A stretch of 64,000 bases of DNA. Origin: Bettongia penicillata ogilbyi (taxonomy: Eukaryota > Chordata > Mammalia > Diprotodontia > Potoroidae). The stretch is taken from assembly GCA_023548195.1 (NCBI GenBank), contig JAJHZJ010000270.1, positions 744,001 through 808,000 of the forward strand. The letters are read 5' to 3'. The position numbers were made by a program, and so were the translations under genes. Under the pieces are notes generated by a model that worked only from the letters and a program-made list of their open reading frames with translations, was not told where the DNA came from and searched no databases. Position 1 is the first letter of the stretch; each line of letters opens with the position of its first letter. This document shows, in pieces, positions 11,311-22,527 of this stretch.

Positions 11311-12349
11311 CAAGGATAGAAAATACCAGAACTGAGATTAGAACCTAAGTCTTCAGAGTCCAATTCCAGTTCACTGTCTACAGTTTCTTCATAGCTGACT
11401 TCCTAAACTTTTCTCTTCTTTATCATGGTAGACTATTTTCTTTTTTTGGTTTTATTGATGGCTTTAGTTTTTAGATTCTAGTCATTTCCTGAGCCATCAT
11501 TTGTAACAAAAAGAGTAAAGCCACAGGAATTGGGCTAAAAAGAGCCAAGCAACCCAGAGATCCCTGCCTAAAAGTATTTGAATCACTCGCCATCCATATT
11601 ACCTACCCCCTACCATTCCAGTGAAAGGAGGGAACAAGATAGGATAGGCCCTTTTCAGCAAGGAAAACATGCCCATCAACCAGAGGTTGAGAAGTATGCT
11701 CCATCGAAAATACTTTGTAAAATGTTTAAAGAATGGCTAGGATGCTTTACTGTCTGCACCAGCCCTGTCAGGTTAAAAAACACTTGGGTAAGCATCCAAA
11801 ATGTGGAACTGAGGGGGCAGCAGGGTGGCAGGGAGGGATTGGAGAACAGTTTTCTTTTTAAAAACTGGGCATGTCCCCAGGTCTTAAAATCTTTTGGATT
11901 GTGAATTGGCACTGCCAAAGTTGGTGTGTTACAGATGGCAGTAACACTGAGTTAATTTACTGCCGTTTTCTCTAAAGTAATGGTCTATTATTCTATTATT
12001 TCTTAGAGGACCTTGGATTCTGCTTTAGGAGAAGGGGGAGGAAGAGGGAAGAGGTGAGGGAAGAGGCCTTTATGGTGGGGGCAGGCTAGGAGGGAGCGCT
12101 TGGATACCTGGAATGCAACGACAGATCCTATCTTACATCTTACGAGCCTAACCTAGAACTACCAGCACTGTTAATGGGGAAATACATTACTCCAAACAGT
12201 GGGCTTTTGTCAGCAGGACACTAAATCAAGCCAGAATGAGTGGCTTCTTTTCAAATTGCTCCTACCATAGTATGTGAGAGGAAGGAAGAATTTGTTGGCA
12301 CAGAAAGGAGCCTTTTTTATGTGGAGGCTTTCTTCGACTTGGCAGCACC
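11311..12349. other. Unassigned intron sequence
   Basis: Mostly non-repetitive. A purine-rich stretch lies at 12029-12075. No gene or splice-flanked exon is recognised. Confidence 0.4.
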
Positions 12350-12530
12350 AGCTTGGCGTAATATAATCATTGTAAGAACAATGGATTTGTGGTCAGAGGA
12401 TCTGGGTTCAGATCCTGGATCTGATATTTACAAGCTGTGTGAACTCAGGCCAGTTGCTTAATGTCTCTTGGCCTCAGTTTCCCCATCTGTAAAATGGTAG
12501 TACTCAATGGCTTCAGAGATCCTTTCTCAC
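12350..12530 (+). repeat. MIR-type SINE, sense
   Basis: GGTCAGAGGATCTGGGTTC, ACAAGCTGTGTGAACTCAGG and CCTCAGTTTCCCCATCTGT follow one another in standard SINE order. Confidence 0.75.
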
Positions 12531-12918
12531 TATGAATATCTGTTCCTCTGCTCTGGGAAAGAGTAACCTCATTTGCAAATGTGACTTGTGGCCAAGAACC
12601 TCTAGAAACATTCTCTGAAACTCATTCCGTGGCATTGTCTCCTCAGTCCCTGTTCCCTTTTCCTGTGTTCCTCTCTTCTGCTCAGTGAAGCTGTGACCTC
12701 CATGGTTCTTAGCCTCATTCAGGACCCCAGTTTTAGGAGATCAAACCTAAAAAGTTCACTAGTCGCTTTTAATTGTCACAGGAATATGGAATGAAGGGTA
12801 GCCTAGTTAACCTAACTGGAATGTGGCTTTTGATTCCAAGGCCTGTACTTAATTCTCTGTGCTCTCGGCCTCGTGGCCTCCTTTTTTCTCTTACCTGTTA
12901 CAAAATAGCAATAGTAAT

Positions 12919-13148
12919 GGTTACTGTTCAGTTGTGTCCAGCTCTTTGTGATTGTACTGTCTGTGGGGTTTTCTTGGCAAGCATACTGGAGTGGTTCGCC
13001 ATTTCCTTCTCTAGTGGATTAAGGCAAACAGAGGTTAAGTGACTTGTCCAGGGTCACACAGCTAGTGAGCGTCTGAGGCTGGATTTGAACTCAGGTCTTT
13101 CTGACTCTGGACCAAGTGCTCCATCCACTGAGCCACCTAGCTGCTTCC
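12919..13148 (-). mobile_element. Marsupial-type SINE, antisense
   Basis: GGGGTTTTCTTGGCAAGC, CTGGAGTGGTTCGCCATTTC, GGGTCACACAGCTAGTGAG and CCACTGAGCCACCTAGCTGC mark a near full-length reverse-strand copy. Confidence 0.85.
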
Positions 13149-13298
13149 TAACAATAATAATAGCATCCAACTTTAACGTAGTGCTCAAGTCAAAAAACAC
13201 TTTCCATGAATTAATTATCTCACCTGAGCTGCAAAGCAATCCTATGAGCATAAGGGCTGGGGCTCAGTGCAGTGGTTGGCACGTAATGATGTAATGTA

Positions 13299-13332
<34 letters not shown>

Positions 13333-13600
13333 ACGTATATATGCAACATGTAATAACTGCTGGATGATTGATTCCCATTATTATCCCCATTTGACTGATG
13401 AGGAAACTGAGGTTCAGATCAAATGGGTGACTTGCCCAGGGACAAGCTTTGCTGCTTACCTCCTGTGTGACCCAGAACAAAGTCACTTCACGTCTCCCTA
13501 AGTTTCCTTATCTGTGGAATTTTAAAGGAGGTGAACTAAATGGCTTCTACAGCCCCTTTCAGCTCTCAGGCTATCACCCATCCTTCCTCTGAAATCCAAG
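13149..13600. repeat. MIR-type fragments and (GT)n microsatellite
   Basis: A pure GT run spans 13302-13330. Antisense MIR text (TGATGAGGAAACTGAGGTTC) follows at about 13397-13417, then sense MIR text (TGTGACCCAGAACAAAGTCA). Confidence 0.7.
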
Positions 13601-13903
13601 TTGGTAGAACAGTCCTCTCCTCCACCCCCAAATGTGTAATGTTAGGATGCAGGCCAGAGAAAAATCCAGTAGAAGACTGTGGAGGCTAGGCGGTGTGGCC
13701 TAGGAAAGAGTGCTGGGCTTTTGCAGCAAGGTCTGTTTTTCCATCACTCACATTTCTTTCCCAAAGTGCATCTGCCCCACCCCACCAAGAGCTAGCTTTT
13801 AGAAGAAAAAAGAAAAAAAAGAGGGGGAGGAAACAGTTCAGCAAAGTGAACCATCCCATCGAAGGAAGTCTGACATTCTAAGGTGTAGGATTCCAACCCC
13901 CAC

Positions 13904-13914
13904 CAAGATGGCGG
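13904..13914 (+). promoter_or_regulatory. Possible YY1-type motif
   Basis: CAAGATGGCGG matches the core of the YY1 consensus and lies 170 bp before LDLa exon A. Only a sequence match is seen; chance occurrence is possible. Confidence 0.35.
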
Positions 13915-14063
13915 GAGGGGCATCCTCAGGTCTTGTCTTGGAGACTGGTCTTGAGCTTTCAAACCATTACATGCAGAGGCTCAATCTTAAAGGACCCATA
14001 GGTCCATCCCTCTGAGTGCCAGGCAGGAATTAGCCTTGGAAGGTCTCCCCTCATAACGTGGTC

Positions 14064-14083
14064 TGCTTGTCTTTTTCTTCCAG
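14064..14083 (+). promoter_or_regulatory. Splice acceptor of LDLa exon A
   Basis: A pyrimidine-rich run (TTGTCTTTTTCTTCCAG) ends immediately before the first exon base. It is a strong acceptor, and its position is fixed by phase-1 reading of the LDLa module. Confidence 0.9.
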
Positions 14084-14209
14084 CCAAGGCCAAGTCCAAG
14101 TGTGGACCGACCTTCTTCCCTTGTGCCAGTGGCATCCACTGTATCATCGGCCGCTTCCAATGCAACGGATTCGAGGACTGTCCAGATGGCAGCGATGAAG
14201 AAAACTGCA
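14084..14209 (+). CDS. LDLRAD3: LDLRAD3 internal exon encoding LDLa module 2 (partial CDS)
   Basis: This 126-bp exon encodes one whole LDL-receptor class A module of a single-pass receptor that acts at the cell surface. It follows a pyrimidine-rich tract ending in CAG and ends at A|GTAAGT. Reading begins two bases in (codon 1 is AAG at 14086), so both borders are phase 1, as is usual for LDLa exons. Codons 6, 13, 19, 26, 32 and 41 are the six cysteines, with spacing 6-5-6-5-8. The C-terminal half reads [16 protein letters not shown]. Calcium-ligand positions by family rule are codons 27 (Asn instead of the usual Asp), 31, 37 and 38. The stretch [19 protein letters not shown] matches LDLRAD3 module 2 as I remember it; the human protein has Arg where codon 25 is Gln here. 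No stop or frameshift is present. LDLRAD3 is known to promote activity of Itch/Nedd4-family ligases, and its first LDLa module, not encoded here, binds Venezuelan equine encephalitis virus. Confidence 0.96.
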
Positions 14210-14215
14210 GTAAGT
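14210..14215 (+). promoter_or_regulatory. Splice donor of LDLa exon A
   Basis: GTAAGT directly follows the last exon base. It matches the vertebrate donor consensus fully on the intron side. Confidence 0.92.
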
Positions 14216-14391
14216 GTCTTTGTATCCCTAGTTACACGAGGCCACATTTGGGCACCCTCCCTCCTGGCCCACCTTCTGTCCATCACCAGGTCTTACTAGC
14301 ACTGACATCTTGCTTGAAGGTAGGCTAAATACTCTGCAAACATAATCTCACTGGACCTCACAACAAGCCTGAGGGGAGGGGAGGCACTCTT

Positions 14392-14615
14392 TATTGTTCT
14401 TTAGTGGATCTGTCCTGCCCAACTCTTGTGACCCCATTTGAGGTTTTCTCATCAAAGACACTGGAGTGGTTTGCCATTTCTTTCTCCAACTCATTTTACC
14501 GATAAGGAAACTGAGGCAAACAGGGTTAAGTGATTTGCCCAAGGTCATATGGCTAGTAAGTGTCTGAGGCTGGATTTGGACTCAGGTCTTTCTGACGCTA
14601 TGTTCAGGGCTCTAT
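14392..14615 (-). mobile_element. Marsupial-type SINE, antisense
   Basis: GTGACCCCATTTGAGGTTTT, ACACTGGAGTGGTTTGCCAT and AAGTGTCTGAGGCTGGATTT define the copy, which lies 180 bp after exon A. Confidence 0.85.
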
Positions 14616-15679
14616 TTGTGTTCAACTTCTCCTTTCCTCTCCACTTTCATGTCTCCCTTTATTCAAAATTTATATCATGAATCACCCCGAAAACCCTTTC
14701 AAATTGAGTTCCATCTGACTCTGAGTTCCAACAGTTGCTATTTAGATCCTCCTTCGTCCACATCACTCAGAATCCTTAAAACTTGTGTATCTTCAGCTAT
14801 AATTGCCCAAGCATATACCTGTATATTTGGTATTGAACCCATTTTATAGATAAGAACAATGAATCCCAAAGGGGTCAAGTGACTTACCCAAAGTCACAGA
14901 TGTGGGAAGGAACAGAGCCGGCATTTGACAATGTCCTTCAACTCCAAATCTGGTGTTCTTTTTCCTACACCACATTAAAACTTTCACATGTTTTAATACT
15001 CCTTTAAAGAATTATTCAGAGAGAATAGTTAGGCCAAAGATCTCATTCTCCTCCACCCCCCAGGGTTTCTCTTTTTTCTGCTTGCCATGGTTAATTATCC
15101 TTCTATTTTTTCTTCATTCATTCATTCAGTAGTGATTAAATGTTGTCATTGAAATCCTAGTTCTGTGCTCCATCCTAAGGCAGCTCAGAGCAGAGGTAAG
15201 TCTGACTTCTAGAAGGCCATGTGAGCAGAACCCAAGCCTATGGGTCCTCCCATGCCAGGCCTGGCAATGCACTCTGGGTATTCTGTCTAAGACTCATCCT
15301 GATTGAGTTTGGAGGGTTGTTCACACTCCACAACTGGCTCTCAGCTCATTACATTTGGATTTTGGTCACACAACCCATGAAGATAATCAGCCAATGTGTA
15401 GTAGCCCTCCTTGGATCTCCATCACATAACAAGTCGCAGCAGATAAGGGGAGGTCTTTGTAATGGTCACCTGCTGGGAAGCCTGTACTGTCCTAAATGCT
15501 AACATATTTAAGAAAAACAAACAGAAGCAATATCCGTCCTTGAGAACCTTACAAACTACCTGGAGAGAATTCCCGAACCATCTCCTATGTGCCAGGCACT
15601 GTGCACAGAGTCACAACAGCCTTTGTCCTCCAGACACTTAACATTCCACTGGGGTGGAGGAACGTTACACAGATGATAA
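14616..15679. other. Unassigned intron sequence with MIR and L2 traces
   Basis: An antisense MIR-like stretch lies near 14820-14980 (ACTTACCCAAAGTCACAG). An L2-like run lies near 15585-15660 (TATGTGCCAGGCACTGTGC). The rest is not recognised. Confidence 0.45.
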
Positions 15680-15905
15680 AGATTTGGGCAGTGCAGGAGA
15701 TGGAGCACTGGACTTCCAGTCAGAAAGAACTGAGTTCAAATCCTCTCTCAGGCATTTACTAGTTAAGTGACACTGGGCAAGCCACTTAACCTGTTGCAAC
15801 CTCAGTTCCCTCCTCTGTTAAATAAGGATAATAATAGCTTCCACCCCTCAGGCTTGTAGAGAGTATCAAAGGAAATAACACATGGAAAGAACTTTCCAAG
15901 CCTCA
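15680..15905 (+). repeat. MIR-type SINE, sense
   Basis: GAGCACTGGACTTCCAGTCAG, GAGTTCAAATCCTCTCTCAGG, CTGGGCAAGCCACTTAACCT and a GATAATAATAGC tail support a near-complete element. Confidence 0.75.
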
Positions 15906-15999
15906 AATATCTGTGGTTGGGGAAGGGAATAAGCACTTGCATAGTACTTACTATGTTCCTGTCACTGCTGTAAGCTCTACAGATATTATTCATCTGAGA

Positions 16000-16235
16000 T
16001 AATAGAAATGCTGTCATCATCATCATCGTCATTATAATAATAAAATACAACAAATAAATAAAAATAAATAGAATAATGTACAAGAAATATAAAAATGTAA
16101 TACAACAAAATGAATATAAAGACAATGAAATATATGTGTATGTGTATATAGATATATATATACATATACATACTTATATACACATATATACATATATATA
16201 CACACAAGCATACATGCATATATAATAAAATAGCA
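16000..16235. repeat. AT-rich compound microsatellite region
   Basis: CATCATCATCATCGTCATT, AATAAATA runs and long ATATAC/ACATAT stretches follow one another. Minus-strand open frames here are low-complexity artefacts. Confidence 0.85.
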
Positions 16236-16859
16236 AGCAAAAAGCCTTTTTTTTGAGGGGGAATGTTAAGGGGAGGCAAAGGGTAGAAGAAAGAGCATTC
16301 CTGGTCATGAAGGACAGTTTGTGGAAAGTCGTAGAAGATATACAGTCGGAGAATAATTCAGAGATAGTTGAATGTAGCCCAAAGATGGGATTGTATGTGT
16401 GTTTTAAGAGCTTGAGGCAGAATTCAAACTCAGCTCTCCCAGGTTCTATCCAGTGCTATGTTGCCCCCATGGAGTCATGTATTTCCTTTCCTGAAGTTGC
16501 ACACTATGTATGATTGGTTTGCTTGGATTTCATCCTATTCTAGATAAATAGCTATTGGGCCAATCCTGAGTCCTCCCTCCTATCCATGGTTTAAATGTCT
16601 ATCAGACACCCTTTTAGTCCTTTGCTTATGTACCTTAGAGTCATACTTGACTGTGTGACCCTGGGCAGGTCACCAAACACTTTGCCTCCATTTCCTCATC
16701 TGTAAAATGGAGATGATAACACCACCTACCTCCCAGGTGCGTTGTGAGGAGGTCATATTTGTAAAGCGCCTGGCACACACATAGTAGCTGTGATATAAAT
16801 GCTCGTTTCCCTTTCCTTTGTCCTTTCCCATTCCATTTCTCTGCCACATCTTCTCAACT
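16236..16859 (+). repeat. Unassigned stretch ending in a MIR element
   Basis: 16236-16630 is not recognised. 16640-16800 is a clear sense MIR (TGACCCTGGGCAGGTCACC, TCCTCATCTGTAAAATGGAG, CGCCTGGCACACACATAGTA). Confidence 0.6.
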
Positions 16860-17610
16860 CCACTTCCATGACAACTTTCACATGTCCTCTCTCTCTCCCC
16901 TCACAGAGCCACCATCCTGAATCAGGTCCTTTCACCCACCTCCTGGATCATTACAATTGACACCCTGTTGCTCTGTCCACCTCCAATCCATCCTCCACAC
17001 AGGTGCCGAACTACTCTTCTAGCACACAGGTCTGACTAGGGCCCTCCCTTATTCAACAGTCTTAAATACCTCTCTGTTGTCTTTAAGACAAAATCCGTAA
17101 GTCTTGGCCTTGACTTTTAAGACCCTTTAGAGTCTGTCTTTCCAGGCTTATTTCATACATTCCCCCTTCACCAAACACTGCATTCCGACATTCCATCCAC
17201 ATGGGACTCCCACCTATTCCCTGAACTCCATGTTTCACCTTCAACCTGTGAAGTTTTACCTGTCTAGCCCCGTGCTTGGATTAATTGACCTCCTCCTCAT
17301 CTCCTCCTCCCAGAATCCTTCCCTTCCTTGAGGATTTCCCTTAGCCTACCCTTCTTCCATGACACTTTTTCTTCCTTGCCCTGATTAAAAGTGTGGCCCT
17401 CCCCTCCTCAAATTTCCCTTCAGCACTCTGTCTGGGTCCCTCCCTTGGTCTGCCATCACTCCTCACCTTGTATTTTGCTCATCTATTTTAGCTGTATCAG
17501 TCGCTGCCTCTCCCTCCCATTAGAATCTAATTTCCTCGAGAACAGGAACTGTCATTTTTCATCTTTGTCATCTCAGCCCCTAGCACTGGGCCCTGCAGAT
17601 AGACAGATGA
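16860..17610 (+). repeat. L2 LINE fragment, sense
   Basis: The text runs through GGATCATTACAATTGACACC, ATCCATCCTCCACAC, AAGACAAAATCCGTAAGTC and the 3' tail CATTAGAATCTAATTTCCTC / GAACAGGAACTGTC. This is the ORF2 end and 3' UTR of L2 with many substitutions. Confidence 0.75.
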
Positions 17611-17629
17611 AGCAATGAGCCCGCCCGAC

Positions 17630-18165
17630 TACATCACTCCCATTCTCAATAAATCCCATGACTCTCCATGACCTCCAGGACCAGATACAACATCCTCTTT
17701 GGGTATTCAAAGCCCTTCGTAACCTTGGCCCTCCCCTCCTTTCCAGTCTTCATGTACCTTATAAACACTCCCCCTAGCCTCCATGTTCCCTCCATTCTCA
17801 CCTCTGGGCGTTTTCTCTGGCTGCCTCCCATAACTGGAATGTTCTCCCTCATCCCTACCTCCCACCTGACTCCCGGATCCCAGCTAAAATCCTACCATCC
17901 ACAGCAAGCCCTTGCCAATCCCCCTTAATTCTAGTGGCTTATTTTCTATTTATCCTGTTCTGTACTTATTTTATTTATTCTGTTTCTTATTTGTTTATAT
18001 AGATCATTTGAACATATTTTTTGCTTTTTTTCTGCCCTATTAGATTGTGGGCTTCTTGAGAGCCGGGACTCTTTTGCCTTTCTTGGTATCCCTAGCCCTT
18101 AGCACAGTACTTGGCACATAGTAGCTGTTTGATAAATGCTTATTGACTGGCTGGTTGACTATGTA
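17630..18165 (+). repeat. Second L2 LINE fragment, sense
   Basis: ACTCTCCATGACCTCCAGGA, TTCAAAGCCCTTCGTAACC, TAACTGGAATGTTCTCCCTC and the 3' end ATTAGATTGTGGGCTTCTTG / GTACTTGGCACATAGTAGC are in L2 order. The copy is nearly 0.55 kb. Confidence 0.8.
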
Positions 18166-18961
18166 CCAAGCACTGTGCTAAGTGAAGAGGTTACAAGTAC
18201 AAGTAAAGAAAGACAATCCTTCCCTCAGGGAGCTTATGTTCTAACGAGGGAAGACCCCCACACCAGAGAGAGCTAAAAGCAATGGTGTAGGTAGGGAGGT
18301 GCCTGAGATGGGCATGGTGGTAAGTCTAGAGGTTAAATAGAAAGGTGCTTTAAAAATGATGGAGGGCTCGACAGATGAATGGATAAACGAATGAATGGAT
18401 GATAAAGTTTGTTTCTGGAGTTTCCATATGCAGGACACTCTCCTCTTACAAGACAATAAGTCTTCACCCGTCTGCTTCTGATTCTTAAAATTCATCTGAA
18501 GCATAGCTTGGAGAACATTTCTTTTTCAAGTACTACTGTATTTGCATATTAGTCAAGCTTTGTCTCCCTTATCGCTTCTTTTCTGAAGCACCCACTTGTC
18601 TTCCCAAATCCCAGGCAGACTTTGTCACCAACTGGTCCATCTCTAGCCAGAAACATTCCCAGCCCCCAACATTGAGGATGTGTTAATTCTTGCACAGAAG
18701 CAGGACCATAGCCTGATCTGGGTGGGTGGTATTGATAGGAGGCTAAGTCCAAATGTCTGATTTATGACTGGCTTTTTTTTCTGGTTGTGGTTAGAAAAGC
18801 AGCTGAGTACAGAGATGCTCTTGTTTGATTCTTTGCCTGTCTCCTGGGAATTCAGCCTTCATTGGCAAATAGTGGGGTGTCAAGATCTAGGCTTCTTCAG
18901 TAATGAGGTTGCCCTGGATGACTTCTGAGTCCTCTTCCAGTCTGAGGATGTTCTTTTCCCT
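18166..18961. other. Antisense L2 end, then unassigned intron
   Basis: 18160-18245 contains ACCAAGCACTGTGCTAAG and TCAGGGAGCTTATGTTCTAA (antisense L2). The remainder has a short ATGAATGGAT/GAATGAATGG tetramer-like run at about 18375-18402 and is otherwise not recognised. Confidence 0.45.
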
Positions 18962-19190
18962 AGCATCAAGGTAGTGTCATAGCTCGAGTTGGAAGTCAGG
19001 GACATCTAAGTTCAAACCTGACCTTAGACTCAAACTAGCTATGTGACCCTGGGCAAGTCACTTAACTTCTGTTTGCCTCAGTTTCTTCATCTGTGAAATG
19101 AAGATAATAATAGCACCACCCTCACAGAGGTGTTATGAGGATGAAAAGCCTTAAAGCAGTATGTCCATGCCAGTTTTGTTATTATGCCCA
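18962..19190 (+). repeat. MIR-type SINE, sense
   Basis: AGTTCAAACCTGACCTTAG, GTGACCCTGGGCAAGTCACT, CTCAGTTTCTTCATCTGTG and a GTTATGAGGATGAAAAG tail are present. Confidence 0.75.
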
Positions 19191-19469
19191 TTTCACAGAT
19201 GTGGGAAATGATCTCCTAGTCAGTAGGTACCTGCAGAGAAATTTGAACCAGGTCTCTCCTGTCTCTAAGTCTAGATATAGAGGTTTCTAACCAACACCCT
19301 TTTCTCTGCTACACCAATCTGACATCTCTAAATAGTAAACAAACAGAGGAATGCCGTGCCCAGAGTAGGGGCACCTTGGCTCTGATCAGTCACTCAAGCT
19401 GTTGGTAGCAGGCATCTGTGCTGCTCCCAGTGGCTGCCTGTGTAATCTTCCAAATGGACCTCTTGGAGC

Positions 19470-19780
19470 ATGTCCTTCCATTCCTTCCAACCTTTTTTTA
19501 TGGTTACTCATTGTCTACCAAATAAAATACAAACTACCAACCTTGGGCATTCAAGGGTCTTCAGGATCTGGGTCCATCCTGTCCTTCCGGCCCTGTCTCA
19601 TCCCCTTCCCTGTCTGCATGGTTAGATGGACACATCTCTGACTGTGGAGTCAAAGAACCCCAGGTCCAAGACCCACCTTTGACACTTAGCTTAATTACCC
19701 CAGACAAGGTACTTGTCCTAACTGGGCATCAGTTTCCTCAAATGTAAAATGGAGGGGCTGTACTAAATGATTTCTGAAGC
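19470..19780 (+). repeat. L2 fragment followed by MIR
   Basis: 19500-19620 holds CCAAATAAAATACAAACTACC and TTCAAGGGTCTTCAGGATCTG (L2 ORF2 end). 19625-19780 is a sense MIR-like copy. Confidence 0.6.
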
Positions 19781-19801
19781 CTCTGTCTCTCTGTCTCTCT
19801 C

Positions 19802-19868
<67 letters not shown>
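19781..19868. repeat. (CT)n microsatellite with CTGT variants
   Basis: This CT-dinucleotide run begins with CTGTCTCT units and becomes pure CT. The open frames of Arg/Glu or Leu/Ser across it are artefacts. Confidence 0.97.
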
Positions 19869-19869
<1 letters not shown>

Positions 19870-20059
19870 CCCTCTCCTGTCCTGTCCTCTCCCCTTCTGT
19901 TCTCTTCTCTCTGTCTTTCTCTTTCTCATTGAAAGTAATCTCTGCAGCTTCAGATTTCTCATAAAATGAAAAACCTTGGCCTGACCCTGTTCTTTGCATT
20001 TATCTCTTTCTCCCACAGATCTTTGTTACTCGTGCACAGGTTTTTCCCCTCTTCGTGGT

Positions 20060-20370
20060 CCCATTTATAGGCTCATCATACATATTCCTTCCTATTTATA
20101 GTCATTCCCCCAAGGCTCTCTCCTGGGCTCTCTGCTCTTCTCCTTCAATACTCTCTTAGTGAACTGATAGGCTCCAACTGATTCAGCCACCTGTCTATCA
20201 CCTTTCTGCTCATGACTCCCAGATCAACATATTCAGCCATCATTTCTCTCTAATCCCAGTCTTACATATCTACACCTTTCTGGGAAAGGGGTCCACAAGA
20301 TCGGAAACTCTTTGAGAGCACGGTCTACATCATGACTTGCATGCAGTAGACATTAAATGTTTGTGGAATT
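20060..20370 (+). repeat. L2 LINE fragment, sense
   Basis: AAGGCTCTCTCCTGGGCTCT, CTCATGACTCCCAGATCAAC and TGAGAGCACGGTCTACATC correspond to the L2 body and 3' end. Confidence 0.65.
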
Positions 20371-20876
20371 TATTTGATATTATCCACCTTTCTTAAATGT
20401 CACATATGGCACTTTGTTTCCCAGGGATCAAGGGATAGAGCAAGAAAATCATTGAGGAATGAAATTAGAGAAGAAATTTAAAGGTTGATTGAGAGTGGTA
20501 AGCATCAGGTTACATAGGAATAAATGGGAATTGTGGGCCCTGGGGATGAGAACCCATAATTAATGGGCTTTGACAATAGACCTTGAAGGAGCAGACTTCA
20601 CAGACTTTAAATAACTTAGAGTAGAACATTTCCAAAGAATTGCTCCATTTTCCAAATACTTGTCTTGAAGCTTTGCAGGTCAATAAGTTTTCTGTTTTCC
20701 TAATAATAATGATCCTTTGATCCTTTCCCTTAGTTGTGGTCAGAATTAATACTAGCAGAGTGTTTAGTTACAAAGCTTTTCCTTCAGACTATTCTGTCTG
20801 CCTGGAGCAGGGCTGACCTCGCAGACCATTCTTTTTTCTCTACACCATCACCCTCCAGCATACATGTGTGAAAAGA
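20371..20876. other. Unassigned intron sequence
   Basis: No gene, exon or confident repeat is recognised. Confidence 0.4.
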
Positions 20877-21070
20877 TGCTGGTTACAAACCTCTATATCT
20901 AATGGATACCAAAGAATTTTTAAAATCCAAGAGTTTTTGAAGGTGAATCTGAGAATATAACCATTGCACCTTGGTGCTGGTTAGAAACCTCTGCATCTGG
21001 TGGATAATAAAGACCTTTTAAGATCCCAGAGTTTTTGTATCTGAATCCAAGAATATAGGCACTCTCCCTT
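20877..21070. repeat. Old tandem duplication, period 98 bp
   Basis: Copy 1 is 20877-20974 and copy 2 starts at 20975. Both begin TGCTGGTTA and share AAACCTCT, GGATA, AGAGTTTTTG and GAATATA at the same offsets, with roughly a quarter of positions differing. Confidence 0.85.
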
Positions 21071-22165
21071 ATGTTCCTAGCTGCTCAATTAAGTTGACTG
21101 ATACTCTGAGACTTCTATGTATTAGTGAACTCTTTGGTGGATATACTACTGCCTTTTGGGGGCTAGATGGCAACCCACATACATCTCCATCCTGTGTGAG
21201 CCTTGCCCACATCCTTCCATGCCCTAGCCTAGAAAGTCTGCCCAACATACTGGAAGTCTTTCTCTGGGCATTTTTTAAAATAGGTTTTATTGATATCCTT
21301 CATTTTTACATTCTGTGCCTTCTCAAGGTTCTAATCACAGACATGAGCTTGTTTTATGTAGGGAAGCAGCATGCTGGTAGGGGAAGGAGAATGAGATTAA
21401 AAGTAAGAAGAAATTGATCCAAATCTCAACCCTTTAATTTACAAATTGACCTTGGGCGAGTGTCTCAGAGGTTCATTTTTCTCTCTAGAAATGGTGGAAT
21501 AATATTTGTACTAGATTATGTCCCAGAGTTACTGGGAGGAAAGCATTTTGCAGACCCTCAAAGTATCATAAAAATGTGTTGTTCTAATGGTATTTACCAT
21601 TGCTGTTGTCAATGAGTAGTTATCATAATTCTGTGTGTCATACAATGCAGTGAGACCTGCAGGACCCATTAAGGCAGGTAGTCTTATTTAGTTTTATACT
21701 AGATGGCCCCAGACTGCTGTCTTTTTTAAGTGTTAAATAGCTTTTTTATGGTTTTGCTGTTTCTGTTATTTCTCCTACAGTCTCTGTATTCAGCCCTCTT
21801 CTTTCTTTCAGTTTGCTGGACCTTGTCTTCCTTGCATACTAGATAGCCAGATGATAGAATTGTGTGTAAAGTAAGAGCAAGCAGGCTCCAAGTATGGAGC
21901 AGAGAGTTAAAATGCTTCAGTTTTTATGTGGGGACTTCACAGTCTCTATTTTGACTGCTTCAGGTCCTTTTGCAATTTTCTTCCCTGTTTCAGCTGTGTT
22001 CCATCACTGAGGCTGCCAGATAGCCATATTCACTTATTTGCTTTGCATCTGTTCTTGTCTATTTTTATTGTAGTTGGATGTCTTTTTCCCCCTGGAGATA
22101 AGGAAAGGTCTGTGAATAAGTGAGTGTTCTAGGAACCGATATTGTATTCTCCTAGTCTAATGACT
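21071..22165. other. Unassigned intron sequence
   Basis: A weak MIR-like trace lies at about 21400-21570 (TTGACCTTGGGCGAGTGTC). Otherwise the DNA looks unique, with no open frame of note. Confidence 0.4.
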
Positions 22166-22167
22166 TA

Positions 22168-22527
22168 CACAGGGGTCCCAAAAGTCTTAGTGCAGTCTTC
22201 AACTTTATTTGGTTGTTATTTGGATACTTTTCGGTCATGTCCATCTCCCTCTGTGAGCCTGGGGTTTTCTTGGCAAAGATGCTGACGTGGTTTGCCATTT
22301 TGTTCTCCAGCTCATTTTATAGATGAGGAAACTGAAGCAAACAGGGTTAAGTGACATGCCCAGGATCGCATAGCTAGTAAGCATCTGAGATTTGAACTCA
22401 GGAAGATAAGTCTTCCTAACTCCAGACCTAGTGTTCTATCCACTCTGCCACCTAGCAGCCCCTGAGCTTTGATGATTTGAAGCTATTAAAGCTTAAGACT
22501 GCACTCCAAGTCTTTTAGGATGTTGTG
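22168..22527. mobile_element. Mariner-type MITE split by a SINE
   Basis: Left arm CACAGGGGTCCCAAAAGTCT (from 22168) and right arm GACTGCACTCCAAGTCTTTT (ending about 22527) are imperfect inverted repeats. A TA dinucleotide lies at both outer edges (22166-22167, 22528-22529). No transposase is present. Confidence 0.75.
22208..22463 (-). mobile_element. Marsupial-type SINE, antisense, inside the MITE
   Basis: GGGGTTTTCTTGGCAAAGAT, ATGAGGAAACTGAAGCAAAC and CCACTCTGCCACCTAGCAGC mark a near full-length copy. Confidence 0.85.

Larger units (their letters stand above)
1..14083 (+). other. LDLRAD3: 3' part of the LDLRAD3 intron upstream of module 2
   Basis: No LDLa module 1 exon (a third cysteine-rich module ending in Glu-Cys) or signal-peptide exon is visible before 14084, so the whole stretch is read as intron. 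Its contents are given in separate entries. Confidence 0.8.

Noticed and set aside
14102..14299. 65-codon frame starting inside LDLa exon A
   Set aside because: It is a shadow frame. The true frame gives six correctly spaced cysteines and ends at the GTAAGT donor.
19738..20016. Arg/Glu-rich and Leu/Ser-rich open frames
   Set aside because: They are translations of the CT microsatellite at 19781-19868.
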